From contig JAYGDB010000143.1 of assembly GCA_046583095.1 (NCBI GenBank), positions 1-64,000 on the forward strand: a stretch of 64,000 nucleotides of DNA, given 5' to 3'. Below, piece after piece: positions 42,018 to 51,263 of the stretch; the stretch's first letter is position 1, and each line of letters opens with the position of its first letter. Under the pieces are notes generated by a model, which was given only the letters and a program-made list of their open reading frames with translations, was not told the origin of the DNA and did no database searches. Source of the DNA: JAJDAN01 sp046583095. GTDB lineage: Bacteria > Myxococcota_A > UBA9160 > UBA4427. The translations under genes were made by a program, and so were the position numbers.

Positions 42018-44660
42018 AGAATCCATCGCCGCGCCGGGCCGATCGGCAAGGAGATGTCCGATCTTTTCGAGGAGAGCGGCACTCCGGTACGGCTTCTGTA
42101 TGTAGGCACTGTGGCCGTGCCTCTCGTGTCCATTCCGAATCGCCGGGAGCGCTTCCTCGGGTGGGTGTCCGCTCGAGAGCAGAATCGGAAGCTCGGGATA
42201 ATCATGCCGCATGCGAGCGTGCGTTTCGATTCCGCTGAGGCCCGGCATGGTGAGATCGAGGATCACGAGATCGACGCTGGGATTGGCTTTCTCCAGCAAC
42301 TCCAATCCTGCTTCTCCATCTTCAGCCGTCTCCACTTCGAAGTCCGCCGCCTGGAGACGCTTGGTCAAGAGCGAACGAATCGCCGCCTCGTCGTCGATCA
42401 CCAGCACCCTGTACCCCGAGAAGCTGTGCCGCACATCCTCGGGCGCCGACGGGGCAGACGCCTTGCCTGCAGTCTGCCCGACGGGAAGCATCACGCTGAA
42501 CGTGGTCCCCTCGTTCATTTTCGTCTCGATTCTCAGCAGGGATCCCTTGTGTTTGTCGAGGATCCCTCGAGTCGCGGCCAACCCCAACCCGTGCCCCCCC
42601 TGCGTGAATTTCGTAGAGAAGAAGGGTTCGAAGATCTTCTCGAGAGTGCCCTGGTCCATCCCGCATCCGTTGTCCCTGACACTCAGATAGACGGTCGGCT
42701 GCTGGGCCTGACCATGCTCGAAGAACGCATCCGCATCGGGCAGCCGCCTTGGCTCTCCCAGCCCTGTCTCGATCGTGATGGTCCCCCAGTCATCATCTTG
42801 GATGGCGTCGGCTGCATTACTCAACAGGTTCATCACGACCTGCCGAAGCTCTGCAGCACCGCCACGCACGAGCGGTAGATCTTGATCCAAATCGAAGATT
42901 TTCTCGATGTTCTTCGGAATCGCAACCGAGATCAACTGGGTCGCTTCCAGTACCAATGACGAGAGATCGAGATCCTCCTGCGCGACGACGATCTTGCCGG
43001 CGTACGCGAGAAGCTGTCCCGTGAGTTCGCTGGCACGCACGGCAGCGGACTCGACTTCCGCCAAGGGGGGGCGCGCGGGAGAATCCGGGTCCAACTCCTC
43101 GCGCGCAAGCTCTGCATTGCCCAGGATCGCCACCAGTATGTTGTTGAAGTCGTGCGCGATGTTGCCGGCCATGTGTCCGAGCCCCTCGAGCTTCTGGGCT
43201 TGGAGCATCGCCCGCGTCTCGTTGCGTTCGTTCGTGACGTCGGTAAATCGCCAGGCACGGCCCCTGAAGCCCTGATTCGTCTCGATCGGAAAGCTCTCTA
43301 TCTTGAGTATGCGACCATCGGCCAGGCCGAAGTCGCCAGCTCCGGAGTGGTCCTTATCGAATTCCCCGGCGGAACGGTGGTTCAATCCCTCCATGAACGC
43401 TCTTACCTTCGGCCCACCCTGCTTGAGCATCTTCTCGACCGCCTCCGCAACCGCCTTTGGCCCGGCACGCTGCGCCTCCTCGGACACGTTGAAGAGCCTG
43501 AAGAAGGCCCGGTTGACGTGGCGAAACCTGCCGTTCGAGTCGAAGATGACGATGCCCTCTCCGACTGCTTCACTCAAGCCATCGATAAGCAATATTTTTT
43601 GCTCTACCTCGCGCGTCTTGGCTCGAAGCGCGGTTTGATCACGCAAGCGCAGACACAGGCCTGCTGGTCCTGACAGTGGCCCGTGGTTGACCGGGGTAAC
43701 CTCGATTACGACCCACTTCACCTCTTCGAGCGAAGACACGAAACGATGCTCTTCGAAGTCGATGCTCGATGATTCTCTCGACACATCGGAGAGCGAGAAG
43801 GTCGGCACGGTCTGCGCGAGCAGATCCTCGACTGCCTCACCCCTTACGATCTGTCCCGGGCCGAAGAGCGCATGCGCAGCCGGATTGGCCCACTGAAACC
43901 GGTGATGGAGGCTGACGATCAGGATGGCATCCGCGTCGTGGTTCAGGATCCGAGGAAGTGAGACCCGTTCCAATCCGAAGAGATTGCGCCGCTCCACGGC
44001 GTACAGGAACAGCGCACAGCTAATCGCGAAGCCGAGCGCCGTGGGGTCGTAGGTAAAGGGCTCCGGGTTCGCCACGTAGACCACGTTGAGCGCCATTGGA
44101 ATCGCCGCGGCGCCGACAAGGTAACGGAACTGGGAGCGAAGTTCGGGGTCGGCGGCGCGCAGGCTCGCCCTCCAGTGATGCCACATGGCCACCAGGATGA
44201 CTGTGTAGTTGGGGATGGCCGTGGCATACCAGAGTGGGCCATAGCTGCTTCGCGAACTCGGGTGGATCTCCGTCAGGAATTGACCGTGCCAGGGATTCGT
44301 GACGAGACCGATCCAGAGCAGCAAATTGAGAGCAGCCAGGTACTTCAGCTCGAATTTGGGCGCGACCTTCTCCTCGCCGACATACTCCGAGAACTTGCGT
44401 GTGAACAGCCACCAGGCCGGGGCGATTGCCAGCAAGCCCGTGTAGAGCAGGATCATCCCGATCCATCGGACCAACGCGTACTCGTCTTCCCACCACTGGT
44501 TGGCGATCAGGTCGCCCACCGAGAAGACCAGTGCCGACCCGAAGAGCAGTCCAAGCCCGCGCGCCAGGGGGCCGGGGGGCCGACGAATATTGATGTAGGT
44601 CGTCAGTCCCACCAGCAGTGTGATGGCCAGAGCAGTAGAGAATGTCCAGGGGAGCATCAT
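42006..44660 (-). CDS. Hybrid histidine kinase with 7TM sensor, PAS and receiver domains
   Basis: An 884-residue membrane kinase. Residues about 1-230 have seven hydrophobic segments like the N-terminal 7TM domain of histidine kinases. Two PAS-like regions follow (about 235-335 and 360-480; the second has VGEGIVIFDSNGRFRHVNRAF). The phosphoacceptor His503 lies in GNIAHDFNNIL. The ATPase domain has NLLSNAADAIQ, RDNGCGMD and GHGLGLA. A C-terminal receiver has Asp802 in VILDLTMPG. ATG 44660 follows GGAGG at 8 nt; a GTG at 44669 overlaps that site. No partner regulator gene is adjacent, so output is through another protein. Confidence 0.93.
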   Translation of the reverse strand: MMLPWTFSTALAITLLVGLTTYINIRRPPGPLARGLGLLFGSALVFSVGDLIANQWWEDEYALVRWIGMILLYTGLLAIAPAWWLFTRKFSEYVGEEKVAPKFELKYLAALNLLLWIGLVTNPWHGQFLTEIHPSSRSSYGPLWYATAIPNYTVILVAMWHHWRASLRAADPELRSQFRYLVGAAAIPMALNVVYVANPEPFTYDPTALGFAISCALFLYAVERRNLFGLERVSLPRILNHDADAILIVSLHHRFQWANPAAHALFGPGQIVRGEAVEDLLAQTVPTFSLSDVSRESSSIDFEEHRFVSSLEEVKWVVIEVTPVNHGPLSGPAGLCLRLRDQTALRAKTREVEQKILLIDGLSEAVGEGIVIFDSNGRFRHVNRAFFRLFNVSEEAQRAGPKAVAEAVEKMLKQGGPKVRAFMEGLNHRSAGEFDKDHSGAGDFGLADGRILKIESFPIETNQGFRGRAWRFTDVTNERNETRAMLQAQKLEGLGHMAGNIAHDFNNILVAILGNAELAREELDPDSPARPPLAEVESAAVRASELTGQLLAYAGKIVVAQEDLDLSSLVLEATQLISVAIPKNIEKIFDLDQDLPLVRGGAAELRQVVMNLLSNAADAIQDDDWGTITIETGLGEPRRLPDADAFFEHGQAQQPTVYLSVRDNGCGMDQGTLEKIFEPFFSTKFTQGGHGLGLAATRGILDKHKGSLLRIETKMNEGTTFSVMLPVGQTAGKASAPSAPEDVRHSFSGYRVLVIDDEAAIRSLLTKRLQAADFEVETAEDGEAGLELLEKANPSVDLVILDLTMPGLSGIETHARMRHDYPELPILLSSGHPPEEALPAIRNGHERHGHSAYIQKPYRSAALLEKIGHLLADRPGAAMDSSVS

Positions 44661-44999
44661 GAGACCCACCTCCGTTGCTGCAACGACGCTCGAGCGGGCA
44701 GTTCAGCGGGTGCTGTGAAGGGAGCGTGGGCTGCGGCAGCTGAGGCGATCCTGAGGGGCACGGCGAACTCCTGGGTAACAGGACTATGACAGGACTTCAA
44801 TTTTGTTCGGGCGTAGGCGGCCTCGCAACCACCCTCCGCAGGCATCACAAAATCTTTGCAACCGCTCACAGACCTGCCAGGTCGAGCGCGGGCTTCCAGA
44901 GGGTTTTCACCCCGATGGAGACGGTTTCCGCGTGGACATCACCTCGCGCGCGACCGATCCGGCACCTGGCATCGACTGCTGCTTGCGCGAGTCGTCTTC
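44661..44999. other. 339-bp intergenic region upstream of the hybrid kinase
   Basis: No convincing gene is seen on either strand; the short open frames have no protein-like composition. It holds a small GGGT-GAAA-ACCC hairpin near 44910. On the minus strand TTGAAG and TACCCA lie 17 bp apart (about 44817-44777), a weak promoter candidate for the kinase. No T-tailed terminator for the protease gene is evident. Confidence 0.4.
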
Positions 45000-46208
45000 T
45001 CAGTCGTCTTCGTCGGTGTATGCCCCGGCGGCGGGAATCGCGTTCTCTCCGCCGGGGTACGCGACCTCGATGATCTCGTCACGCCCGACGCGACGCGAGC
45101 CGTACAACTCGCGCCCCTCGCGGATCGCCGTCGCCACGGTTCGGGCGTGCGTAAGCTGCGGGAAAAGGGCCTGCTGATCGAAGTAGTCGCCCGCACGCAA
45201 CCCGTACTTCCACGCGGGACTGCCGCTGCGCACGAACTGGACGAATACCGCGCTTGGCGCCGAGGCCATGTAGGCGCCCGTCTGCTGCCCGATCGCGATG
45301 TCGGTTCCCAAGAACGTCACGGGGACCCCGGCGCGGCGCTTGAGCCAGATCCGGCCACGCTGATAGTCGAGACGCAGCTTGAACTGCGACATGAGGTCAT
45401 AGCCGATCGCGGAGTCGGTATTGCCACCGAGGTTGTAGGTTCCGCGCGGCGCAACCTCCATCGGCACCTCGCCGAGATCGAAGGGCCCTATGCGGAGCCG
45501 CTGCCGCTCCTTGAACAGCATCGATGTCTCTCCGACGGTGGTTCCTACAGTCCGGCCCTTGGGCAGGCCGTTGTACCGAATGCCGATCTTCTTGAGCGCC
45601 TTGGCCGATACGCTCAGGCCCGCCGGATCACCCGTGTCCAGCAGCACCTGGAGCGGCTTCTTGCCGCCGAGGTCGACCTGGATGAATGGGCGGTTTCCGG
45701 TGACTCGCATCGGGAGAACGACTTCGTCCTCGCCGGACACCGTCGCGGGTACCTCGAAGCGCTTGGCGTCGTAGAAGCGGACGACTCCGGCGTCGAAGTC
45801 CAGCTCGACGACGAACTTCGACAGGTAGCGGCCACCGAGAAGTCCGTAGTCCCATCCCGCGGAGGACGAGTGATCGGATCGACTGGTGTCGACCCAGAAC
45901 TGGAGATCCTTGCCGAGGCTCGTCTTCCGGATGTAGGGGCTGCTCTTGGTCCTTCGCACGTTCACGCCGTTGGCGCGGGCCGCTGCCGGCGTCAGTACCG
46001 AGCTGCTCGCCCCCGTGTCGAGCCACAGCAAGAAGTCCCTGTGATCCTCGGGTGCCACGTCGACCGCGACTCGATTCAGTTGATTCGAGAAGCGGAGCAT
46101 CTCGAGTTCGCCGACGAGCGAGTCTTCCGGAACCTCCGCTGCAATCGCGGAGGCGGCGAGGATCAGCGAAACGAGTGCGAACAGGCTCGCGATGCCACGA
46201 GTCGGCAT
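45000..46208 (-). CDS. Secreted protein with two retropepsin-like aspartyl protease domains
   Basis: A 402-residue exported protein: signal peptide about residues 1-24 (ASLFALVSLILAASAIAAE). Two pepsin-type half-site motifs follow, LLWLDTGASSS with Asp64 and QVLLDTGDPAG with Asp191. The repeat implies two retropepsin-like lobes in one chain, so the molecule could form an active site without dimerising. The C-terminal GSPAWKYGLRAGDYFDQ resembles a PDZ-like segment. Substrate and role unknown; it may act on envelope proteins. ATG 46208 lies after the short palindrome TACCCGTCGGGTA. Confidence 0.8.
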   Translation of the reverse strand: MPTRGIASLFALVSLILAASAIAAEVPEDSLVGELEMLRFSNQLNRVAVDVAPEDHRDFLLWLDTGASSSVLTPAAARANGVNVRRTKSSPYIRKTSLGKDLQFWVDTSRSDHSSSAGWDYGLLGGRYLSKFVVELDFDAGVVRFYDAKRFEVPATVSGEDEVVLPMRVTGNRPFIQVDLGGKKPLQVLLDTGDPAGLSVSAKALKKIGIRYNGLPKGRTVGTTVGETSMLFKERQRLRIGPFDLGEVPMEVAPRGTYNLGGNTDSAIGYDLMSQFKLRLDYQRGRIWLKRRAGVPVTFLGTDIAIGQQTGAYMASAPSAVFVQFVRSGSPAWKYGLRAGDYFDQQALFPQLTHARTVATAIREGRELYGSRRVGRDEIIEVAYPGGENAIPAAGAYTDEDD

Positions 46209-46293
46209 ACCCGACGGGTATCAGTTCGGACCACCCCGATCAAGGAAAACCCGCCTTGCGCGTGTCCTCCCGGGTACGCTCGCGACCTGGGAG

Positions 46294-47622
46294 CTAGCCG
46301 GCAGCGCCGAGCCGGGCGGCGGTCCGAGACCTCTGCCTCACCCAGGCGAGTGCCAGCAGGGCGACCCCCTCGAGCAGCGCGAGCTGCGGTTCGGGTACCG
46401 CGAAGCTGCAACCCTCCATCGTGTTGATCGGATTGCAGCGAAACGTCGTGTCGCCCTCAAAGGCCACCTGGTAGGGCGAAAGGAGGAGGTCGGGATCCCG
46501 GTAGTCGGTACTCACGAAGTGCGCGCCGCTCGCGAAGGCCTGGTCGCGCCGTGCCGTGTCGTTCGCGATGGCCTCCTGGGTTTCGACATCGGCCCGGGTG
46601 CGCACGAGAAAGCCGTCGGCCACGAGGCCCGGGATCTCCGGATCATACGGATCGTTGCGCTTCATGAAAGCGGCTTCCGCGGCTTCGGGCGGTGAACTGG
46701 TGAACATCACAGCACCTGCGAGCGACGGGCGCGGCGACAGGTAGGTGGCGAGGTAGCTGCCCCCGTTATCGAGAGCGAAGTAGACCTTGCCGCTCGCCTC
46801 CAGAAGAGTTGGCCAGCCCTCGCTCAGCACCGCTTCGCGAAGAGTTTCGTACCCGCCGCGGACGTCATCGGGTGTCAGCAGATGATCCTCGCCGAACACG
46901 CTGCGGATTTCCGCCTCGAGGAGGCCGAACATCCGAGCGCTGAAGGGCTCGGGAACCGCCCAAGGGATGACGCCGATTGGGGGCGTTTCCACGACCACTT
47001 CGGGCAGCAGATCGTCCTTGACCTCGATCAGCACCAGGATGGGGATGTGGCGAGGATTGGCGAGCGACCAATCACGGATCGTCGTGAGGCACGCGACGAG
47101 CGTGTAGCAGGTGCTGCGGAAGTCGATGTCCTGGACGTGAAAGACCTTGAATCCGTCTTCCGCGAGCGCGGGATCGAAGGGCATACCGGGGAGAGCCGGG
47201 TACTCGGGGAGGAAAAAGTGCCACCCAAATGGGTACTGGTAGAGATTCTCCTGCATCCCGAAACCGAGGGGCTCTGCGAATACGTCGAGTTCGAACTGGC
47301 GGATCCCCATCTCGCCGAGTTGCACATCGAGGCTGGGGTGCGTGTAGCGCAACCGCTGGACGCAGTTGTCCGCCACGGTCTCCCCCGGGCAAAGGCCATC
47401 CAACGCGACCGGTGCATCAGCCAAAACAAGGACCATCACGCTGTCCAGCACGGCATCCGGCTGGATGTGATAGGAGTTGTGGCTGCCGATCAACTGGACC
47501 TCGTTCATCCGCAGGTCGTCGAGTTCGGGCGGGAAGTCGTCGACCTCGGCCTGTGCGAGAGAAGCCGGGAGCCCGAAGGCAACCAGGTGCAAGATGAGGG
47601 GAAGTCGAAGCCAGGATTGCAT
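46294..47622 (-). CDS. PI-PLC-like phosphodiesterase with PEP-CTERM-like tail
   Basis: A 442-residue exported protein. A signal peptide (residues 1-25, ending SLAQAE) is followed by MNEVQLIGSHNSYHIQPD, where His48 matches the first catalytic His of Ca2+-dependent phosphatidylinositol-specific phospholipase C-like proteins. FELDVFAEPLGFG and ILVLIEVKDD fit the TIM-barrel acidic residues. The end is FAVPEPQLALLEGVALLAL, then WVRQRSRTAAR: a VPEP motif, a hydrophobic helix and a basic tail, the layout of PEP-CTERM proteins sorted by exosortase. No exosortase is in the window. GGAG precedes ATG 47622. Confidence 0.8.
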   Translation of the reverse strand: MQSWLRLPLILHLVAFGLPASLAQAEVDDFPPELDDLRMNEVQLIGSHNSYHIQPDAVLDSVMVLVLADAPVALDGLCPGETVADNCVQRLRYTHPSLDVQLGEMGIRQFELDVFAEPLGFGMQENLYQYPFGWHFFLPEYPALPGMPFDPALAEDGFKVFHVQDIDFRSTCYTLVACLTTIRDWSLANPRHIPILVLIEVKDDLLPEVVVETPPIGVIPWAVPEPFSARMFGLLEAEIRSVFGEDHLLTPDDVRGGYETLREAVLSEGWPTLLEASGKVYFALDNGGSYLATYLSPRPSLAGAVMFTSSPPEAAEAAFMKRNDPYDPEIPGLVADGFLVRTRADVETQEAIANDTARRDQAFASGAHFVSTDYRDPDLLLSPYQVAFEGDTTFRCNPINTMEGCSFAVPEPQLALLEGVALLALAWVRQRSRTAARLGAAG

Positions 47623-47671
47623 CCGGATCTCCAGCGGTTGGACTCCCAGAGTCTAGGCGCCTACAGCAACC

Positions 47672-48838
47672 TCAGCTCGAGAGCTGGATCCCCATCAGCG
47701 CTTCCATGTTGCCGTGGAAGAACGCGTCCAGCGTGGCCGGATCGCAGTTCGTCATGCTCGCTTCGAACTTCGCGATCGGGTCTGAGGTGCCCTCGGGATG
47801 GGGGTAGTCCGAACCGAACACGAGCAGTTCTGGGCCGACGTTCTCGATGATCCAACCCACCGGCTCGCCCGCGAACGGAGAGAACTTCAGGTGCCGGCGT
47901 ACGCAGTCCGACGGCCGCTCGCCCTGCGTGCGGCCGCGGAATAGCCTGCCCGTGTAGTCCAGCCCCTTCAGCCAGGAAGGCAGCCAGAAGGCGGCGTGCT
48001 CCATCGAGACGCCTCGCAAGCCCGGGTGCCGCTCGAAGACCCCGTCGAAGATCATCGCAGCCAGGAAGATCTGCGCGCTGTTTCCGATCGTCAGGAGGCC
48101 AAGCTCGCCCGCAGGCGCGTCGCCGCCCAACTCTCGCGCCTGTCGGCCGTTGTTCCGGAAACTGGGCGAAACCGCGCGGTACTCGCCGTTGACGGCGACG
48201 TGGACGACGAAGGGCACGCCCGCGGCCTCGAAGCGCGACCACACCGCGTCGTAATCTGGGTGTGTGAACGAGCGTGCGTCGTTGTCGGGCTGGTTGGTGT
48301 CGACCATGAACGTGTAGCAGCCGGCCGCGAAGCCCTCGTCCAGGATCCGACCCGCCTCCTCGGGTCCGAGCGACAGGGGCACATAGCCGACTGCCTTCAT
48401 GCGCACATCCTGCGCGCAGAACCGGCCCATTGCCCGGTTCAGCGCGCGCGAACCCGCTCGGAGGATCTCCGGGTCTTCGCTGTGCGCGACCTGGTGGAAC
48501 GCGAAGGTCGGGAGGATCAGTTGAAGCTCGAAGCCCAACAGGTCGAGACAGTGAGATCTTTCCGTCGGGTCGAAGGCGCCAATCCGGTTCCAGCCGCTCT
48601 TGCTGTTGTCGAGGAGCTTCTCCTCGAACTTCGCCATCACCGCGGGGTCGGCGTGACGCTTGGCGAAGAGCTCCCGCCCGCGCGCGAGCCCTGCCTGGCT
48701 GACCGGCAGTTCGGTCTGGCTGTCCATCGGCGGAATCACGGCCCGCTCCGCGGGTTCGGCCGCCGCGTAGATGAAATCGTCGAGCTCGATGATGTGGCTG
48801 TCGGCGTCGATGATCTTTCGATGGGCCGCGTAGGTCAT
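47672..48838 (-). CDS. Amidohydrolase-2 family metal-dependent hydrolase
   Basis: A 388-residue TIM-barrel enzyme. Metal-site features are IIDADSHIIE (Asp-x-Ser-His in place of the usual Asp-x-His), VVHVAVNGEYRA, and FGSDYPHPEG near the C-terminus; GVSMEHAAFWLPSWL is also typical. Relatives include aminocarboxymuconate-semialdehyde decarboxylases and other decarboxylases and hydrolases of aromatic or steroid catabolism. A TAGAAT lies 6 nt before ATG 48838. A second family member is at 56782. Confidence 0.87.
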   Translation of the reverse strand: MTYAAHRKIIDADSHIIELDDFIYAAAEPAERAVIPPMDSQTELPVSQAGLARGRELFAKRHADPAVMAKFEEKLLDNSKSGWNRIGAFDPTERSHCLDLLGFELQLILPTFAFHQVAHSEDPEILRAGSRALNRAMGRFCAQDVRMKAVGYVPLSLGPEEAGRILDEGFAAGCYTFMVDTNQPDNDARSFTHPDYDAVWSRFEAAGVPFVVHVAVNGEYRAVSPSFRNNGRQARELGGDAPAGELGLLTIGNSAQIFLAAMIFDGVFERHPGLRGVSMEHAAFWLPSWLKGLDYTGRLFRGRTQGERPSDCVRRHLKFSPFAGEPVGWIIENVGPELLVFGSDYPHPEGTSDPIAKFEASMTNCDPATLDAFFHGNMEALMGIQLSS

Positions 48839-48844
48839 GCGCTG

Positions 48845-48850
48845 ATTCTA
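48845..48850 (-). promoter_or_regulatory. -10 element TAGAAT for the amidohydrolase gene
   Basis: TAGAAT on the minus strand, 6 nt before the ATG at 48838, the same hexamer and spacing as before the hydrolase at 24519. No -35 or Shine-Dalgarno seen. Confidence 0.5.
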
Positions 48851-48982
48851 TCCCAACTCGGGCCGCGCACCTGTAAGCCCAATCGCAGAGCCAGGGAATC
48901 GGCGGATGCCAGAACGGCACGGCAGACGCATTTCGGGACTGCCGTCTTGAAACGCCCGGGGGACCTGGAGTAGTACTGCGGC

Positions 48983-50068
48983 ATGTCGATGACCGGGCAA
49001 CTGGGGCTCCAGGGCGCCGCTGCGGCGGGCGCGCTGTTGCTGGCGACCCTCGCCTGCATGCCGGTATTGCAGGTACCGACGGTTTCCAATGCGGCGGTGG
49101 CCGAGGAGGCCAGGCGCCAGCGGGAACTGGCGATCGAGCTCTATCACGCGCGACGCGTGAGGCTCGCCGGAGTCGCGGCCCGGCTGCGCATCGGCGGGGT
49201 CGATCTATGCGGCGAGCAGGTCGGCCCCTACTACGGGCTGCGCTTGCTCAGTCTGTCCGACATCCGGGAAGACTTTCGAGAGGCCATCGCATCGGTACTG
49301 GGGATCTCGGACGAACCGACCGTGGAACTGATCGACCCCGGCTCGCCCGCCGACCGGGCGGGCCTCCAGCAGGGCTGGCAGGTGGCCCGGGTCAACGGCC
49401 GACCGGTCTCCAACTTCACCGAGGTCGAGTTGGCGATCGCCGACGCCGCAGGCGGCCCGCTGAAACTGGAACTCTCCGGCAGCCAGGCCGGCGCGACCGT
49501 AGTGGTCGAGCCGGTCAGCGCCTGTAGCTTTCCGGTGCTGATGCAGACGAGTGACTCCGTCAACGCGTTCGCCGACGGGCGGCGGGTGGTCATCTCCAGC
49601 GGCATGATCAAGTTCGTCGAGAGCGAAGACGAGTTGGCGCTGGTCGTCGGCCACGAAATGGCCCACAACGTGCTGGAGCACGTCCAGAAGCAGCAGGGCA
49701 ACTACGTGCTGGGGCGCTTGCTCGGCCTGCTGGTGGATGCCGGCGCGGCGGCCGCCGGAGTCGATACGGGCCGCACGGGCGAGGCCCTGGGAGCGGCCCT
49801 TGGCGCGACCCTTGCTTCGAAGGGCTTCGAGGCCGAATCCGATTACATGGGCGCATACCTCGCCGCGCGATCCGGCTACCCGATCTCGGGAGCACCGATG
49901 CTGTGGCGGCGCATGGCGGTCGAGCACCCCTCGTCGATCCAGGGCGGCTTCATGGCATCCCACCCGAGCACACCCGAGCGCTTCATCGCCCTCGAGCAGA
50001 CCGTGGCCGAAATCGAGCGCCGCCTCGCCGCGGGCGAAGAACTGGAACCGCTCCGCCGCGAGCCCTAG
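48983..50068 (+). CDS. M48-family metalloprotease with PDZ domain, lipoprotein
   Basis: A 361-residue envelope protease. The N-terminus looks like a lipoprotein signal ending LLLATLAC (Cys25). A PDZ domain at about residues 110-170 (VELIDPGSPADRAGLQQGWQVARVNGRPV) precedes the zinc site GHEMAHNVLEH with His224, Glu225 and His228. The third ligand region EAESDYMGAYLAARSGY follows, and SHPSTPERFIAL is the family C-terminal motif. Resembles BepA/LoiP-type proteases that check outer-membrane proteins. ATG 48983; TAGTAC lies 6 nt before it. Confidence 0.9.
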   Translation: MSMTGQLGLQGAAAAGALLLATLACMPVLQVPTVSNAAVAEEARRQRELAIELYHARRVRLAGVAARLRIGGVDLCGEQVGPYYGLRLLSLSDIREDFREAIASVLGISDEPTVELIDPGSPADRAGLQQGWQVARVNGRPVSNFTEVELAIADAAGGPLKLELSGSQAGATVVVEPVSACSFPVLMQTSDSVNAFADGRRVVISSGMIKFVESEDELALVVGHEMAHNVLEHVQKQQGNYVLGRLLGLLVDAGAAAAGVDTGRTGEALGAALGATLASKGFEAESDYMGAYLAARSGYPISGAPMLWRRMAVEHPSSIQGGFMASHPSTPERFIALEQTVAEIERRLAAGEELEPLRREP

Positions 50069-50130
50069 ATCGATCGGGGCAGACGACTCGCGGATTCTGG
50101 ATGCCGAGATCGACGCTTCACCCGCGCCCC

Positions 50131-51072
50131 TCAGCGACCGCAGAGCTCCCGGAAGTTGCAGCTCGCGCAGGTGCGCGCGGCGGGACTGTCGAGGGGAATC
50201 AGCGGGAAGGCCTCGGCGTCGCCCATCCCACGGCCGGCATCGAAGTGCAGTTCACGCATGGCGTCCGCGGAGGACTGGATGCGAGTTTCGGCTGCGGAGA
50301 GTGACTCGGGCGTAATCTCGCAGCGCACCACGGCCCCGCCGTCCAGGTAGACGTCGTAGCCGGTGAAGCGCTCGAGCGGCACTCCCCACTCCTCGCGGGC
50401 GAAGATCGCATAAACGTGCAGCTGGAATGCGTCGTCCTCGGTTGGACGGCCCGTCTTCCAGTCGTAGAGGTGAACGTTCCCGTCGCCGTCGCGCAGCGCG
50501 AAGTCGGGCGTACCGAAGACCTTGAGGTCGTGAAGCTTGAAGGAGCCGAACTTGTTCTCCGAGGTCTCGACGAATACGTAGTCGTCCGGCGACGCTTCGC
50601 GTACCCACGCCAGATCTCGCAACGTGAAGAAGCCCTGCACGCAGCGCTCGATCCTCTCGACGTAGTGCTTGCCGTAGCTGGCCGCGGCGGCCCGATCGCT
50701 CACCGAGTCCTCGCCGTAGTAGTGCTCGGCCAGGTAGGTGAACTTCGAGAGCGATTGGCGCCACTTCCCGCTCTGGGATTCCCGGAAGCTCTCTCGCAAC
50801 TGGCCGAGCGCCCAGTCGGTCGTCTCCTTGACATCGGCCACGTGATCCGGCTTTGCTTGAAAGTAGGCGGACAAGCTCTCGTGCACCGCGCTGCCGGCCG
50901 CCATCGGCATCCGCTGGAGCTTGCCGAGTTGGTAGATCTTCCGACGCGCCGGCTCCGATTCCGGCTTCCAGCCGAGCCAGCCGCCGTAGTAGCTGTAGTA
51001 GTGGCGGCGACGGCATTCGGCGAAGTTGGATGCGCGTGACGCCGACCACGCGAACTCGTGGGGGAGATCCAT
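50131..51072 (-). CDS. PD-(D/E)XK nuclease with 4Fe-4S cysteines (RecB/Cas4-like)
   Basis: A 313-residue stand-alone nuclease domain. The active site is FGTPDFALRDGD followed by VHLYDWKTGRP, the Asp and Asp-x-Lys of RecB-family nucleases. Cys20 near the N-terminus and Cys302, Cys305 and Cys311 at the end (CASCNFRELC) reproduce the Fe-S clamp of AddB and Cas4. No helicase, addA or cas genes are nearby, so the partner is unknown. ATG 51072 with GAGG upstream; the frame extends further without homology. Confidence 0.87.
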   Translation of the reverse strand: MDLPHEFAWSASRASNFAECRRRHYYSYYGGWLGWKPESEPARRKIYQLGKLQRMPMAAGSAVHESLSAYFQAKPDHVADVKETTDWALGQLRESFRESQSGKWRQSLSKFTYLAEHYYGEDSVSDRAAAASYGKHYVERIERCVQGFFTLRDLAWVREASPDDYVFVETSENKFGSFKLHDLKVFGTPDFALRDGDGNVHLYDWKTGRPTEDDAFQLHVYAIFAREEWGVPLERFTGYDVYLDGGAVVRCEITPESLSAAETRIQSSADAMRELHFDAGRGMGDAEAFPLIPLDSPAARTCASCNFRELCGR

Positions 51073-51191
51073 GAAGGGAACCTCGCGGGCGGGAGACACC
51101 CAGGCCGTCGAAGCCGACCGCAGCCTCGAGAGCCAACGAGAGTGTATCACCCGGACGGAACGGATTCTCGGCACCGGCCGCGATAGCCAAC

Positions 51192-51219
51192 ACCCCGGCA
51201 ACGGGTCGACACCCGGGGT
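51192..51219. other. 7-bp inverted repeat between nuclease and cupin genes
   Basis: Arms ACCCCGG (51192-51198) and CCGGGGT (51213-51219) with a 14-nt loop lie in the 191-bp divergent gap. Possible operator or leader hairpin. A smaller AGTTG/CAACT repeat and a TATCGA -10-like hexamer lie just before the cupin start. Confidence 0.35.
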
Positions 51220-51263
51220 CGAAGGCTGCTAGTTGTCGAAGGGCCAACTATCGAGAGTCCGCA

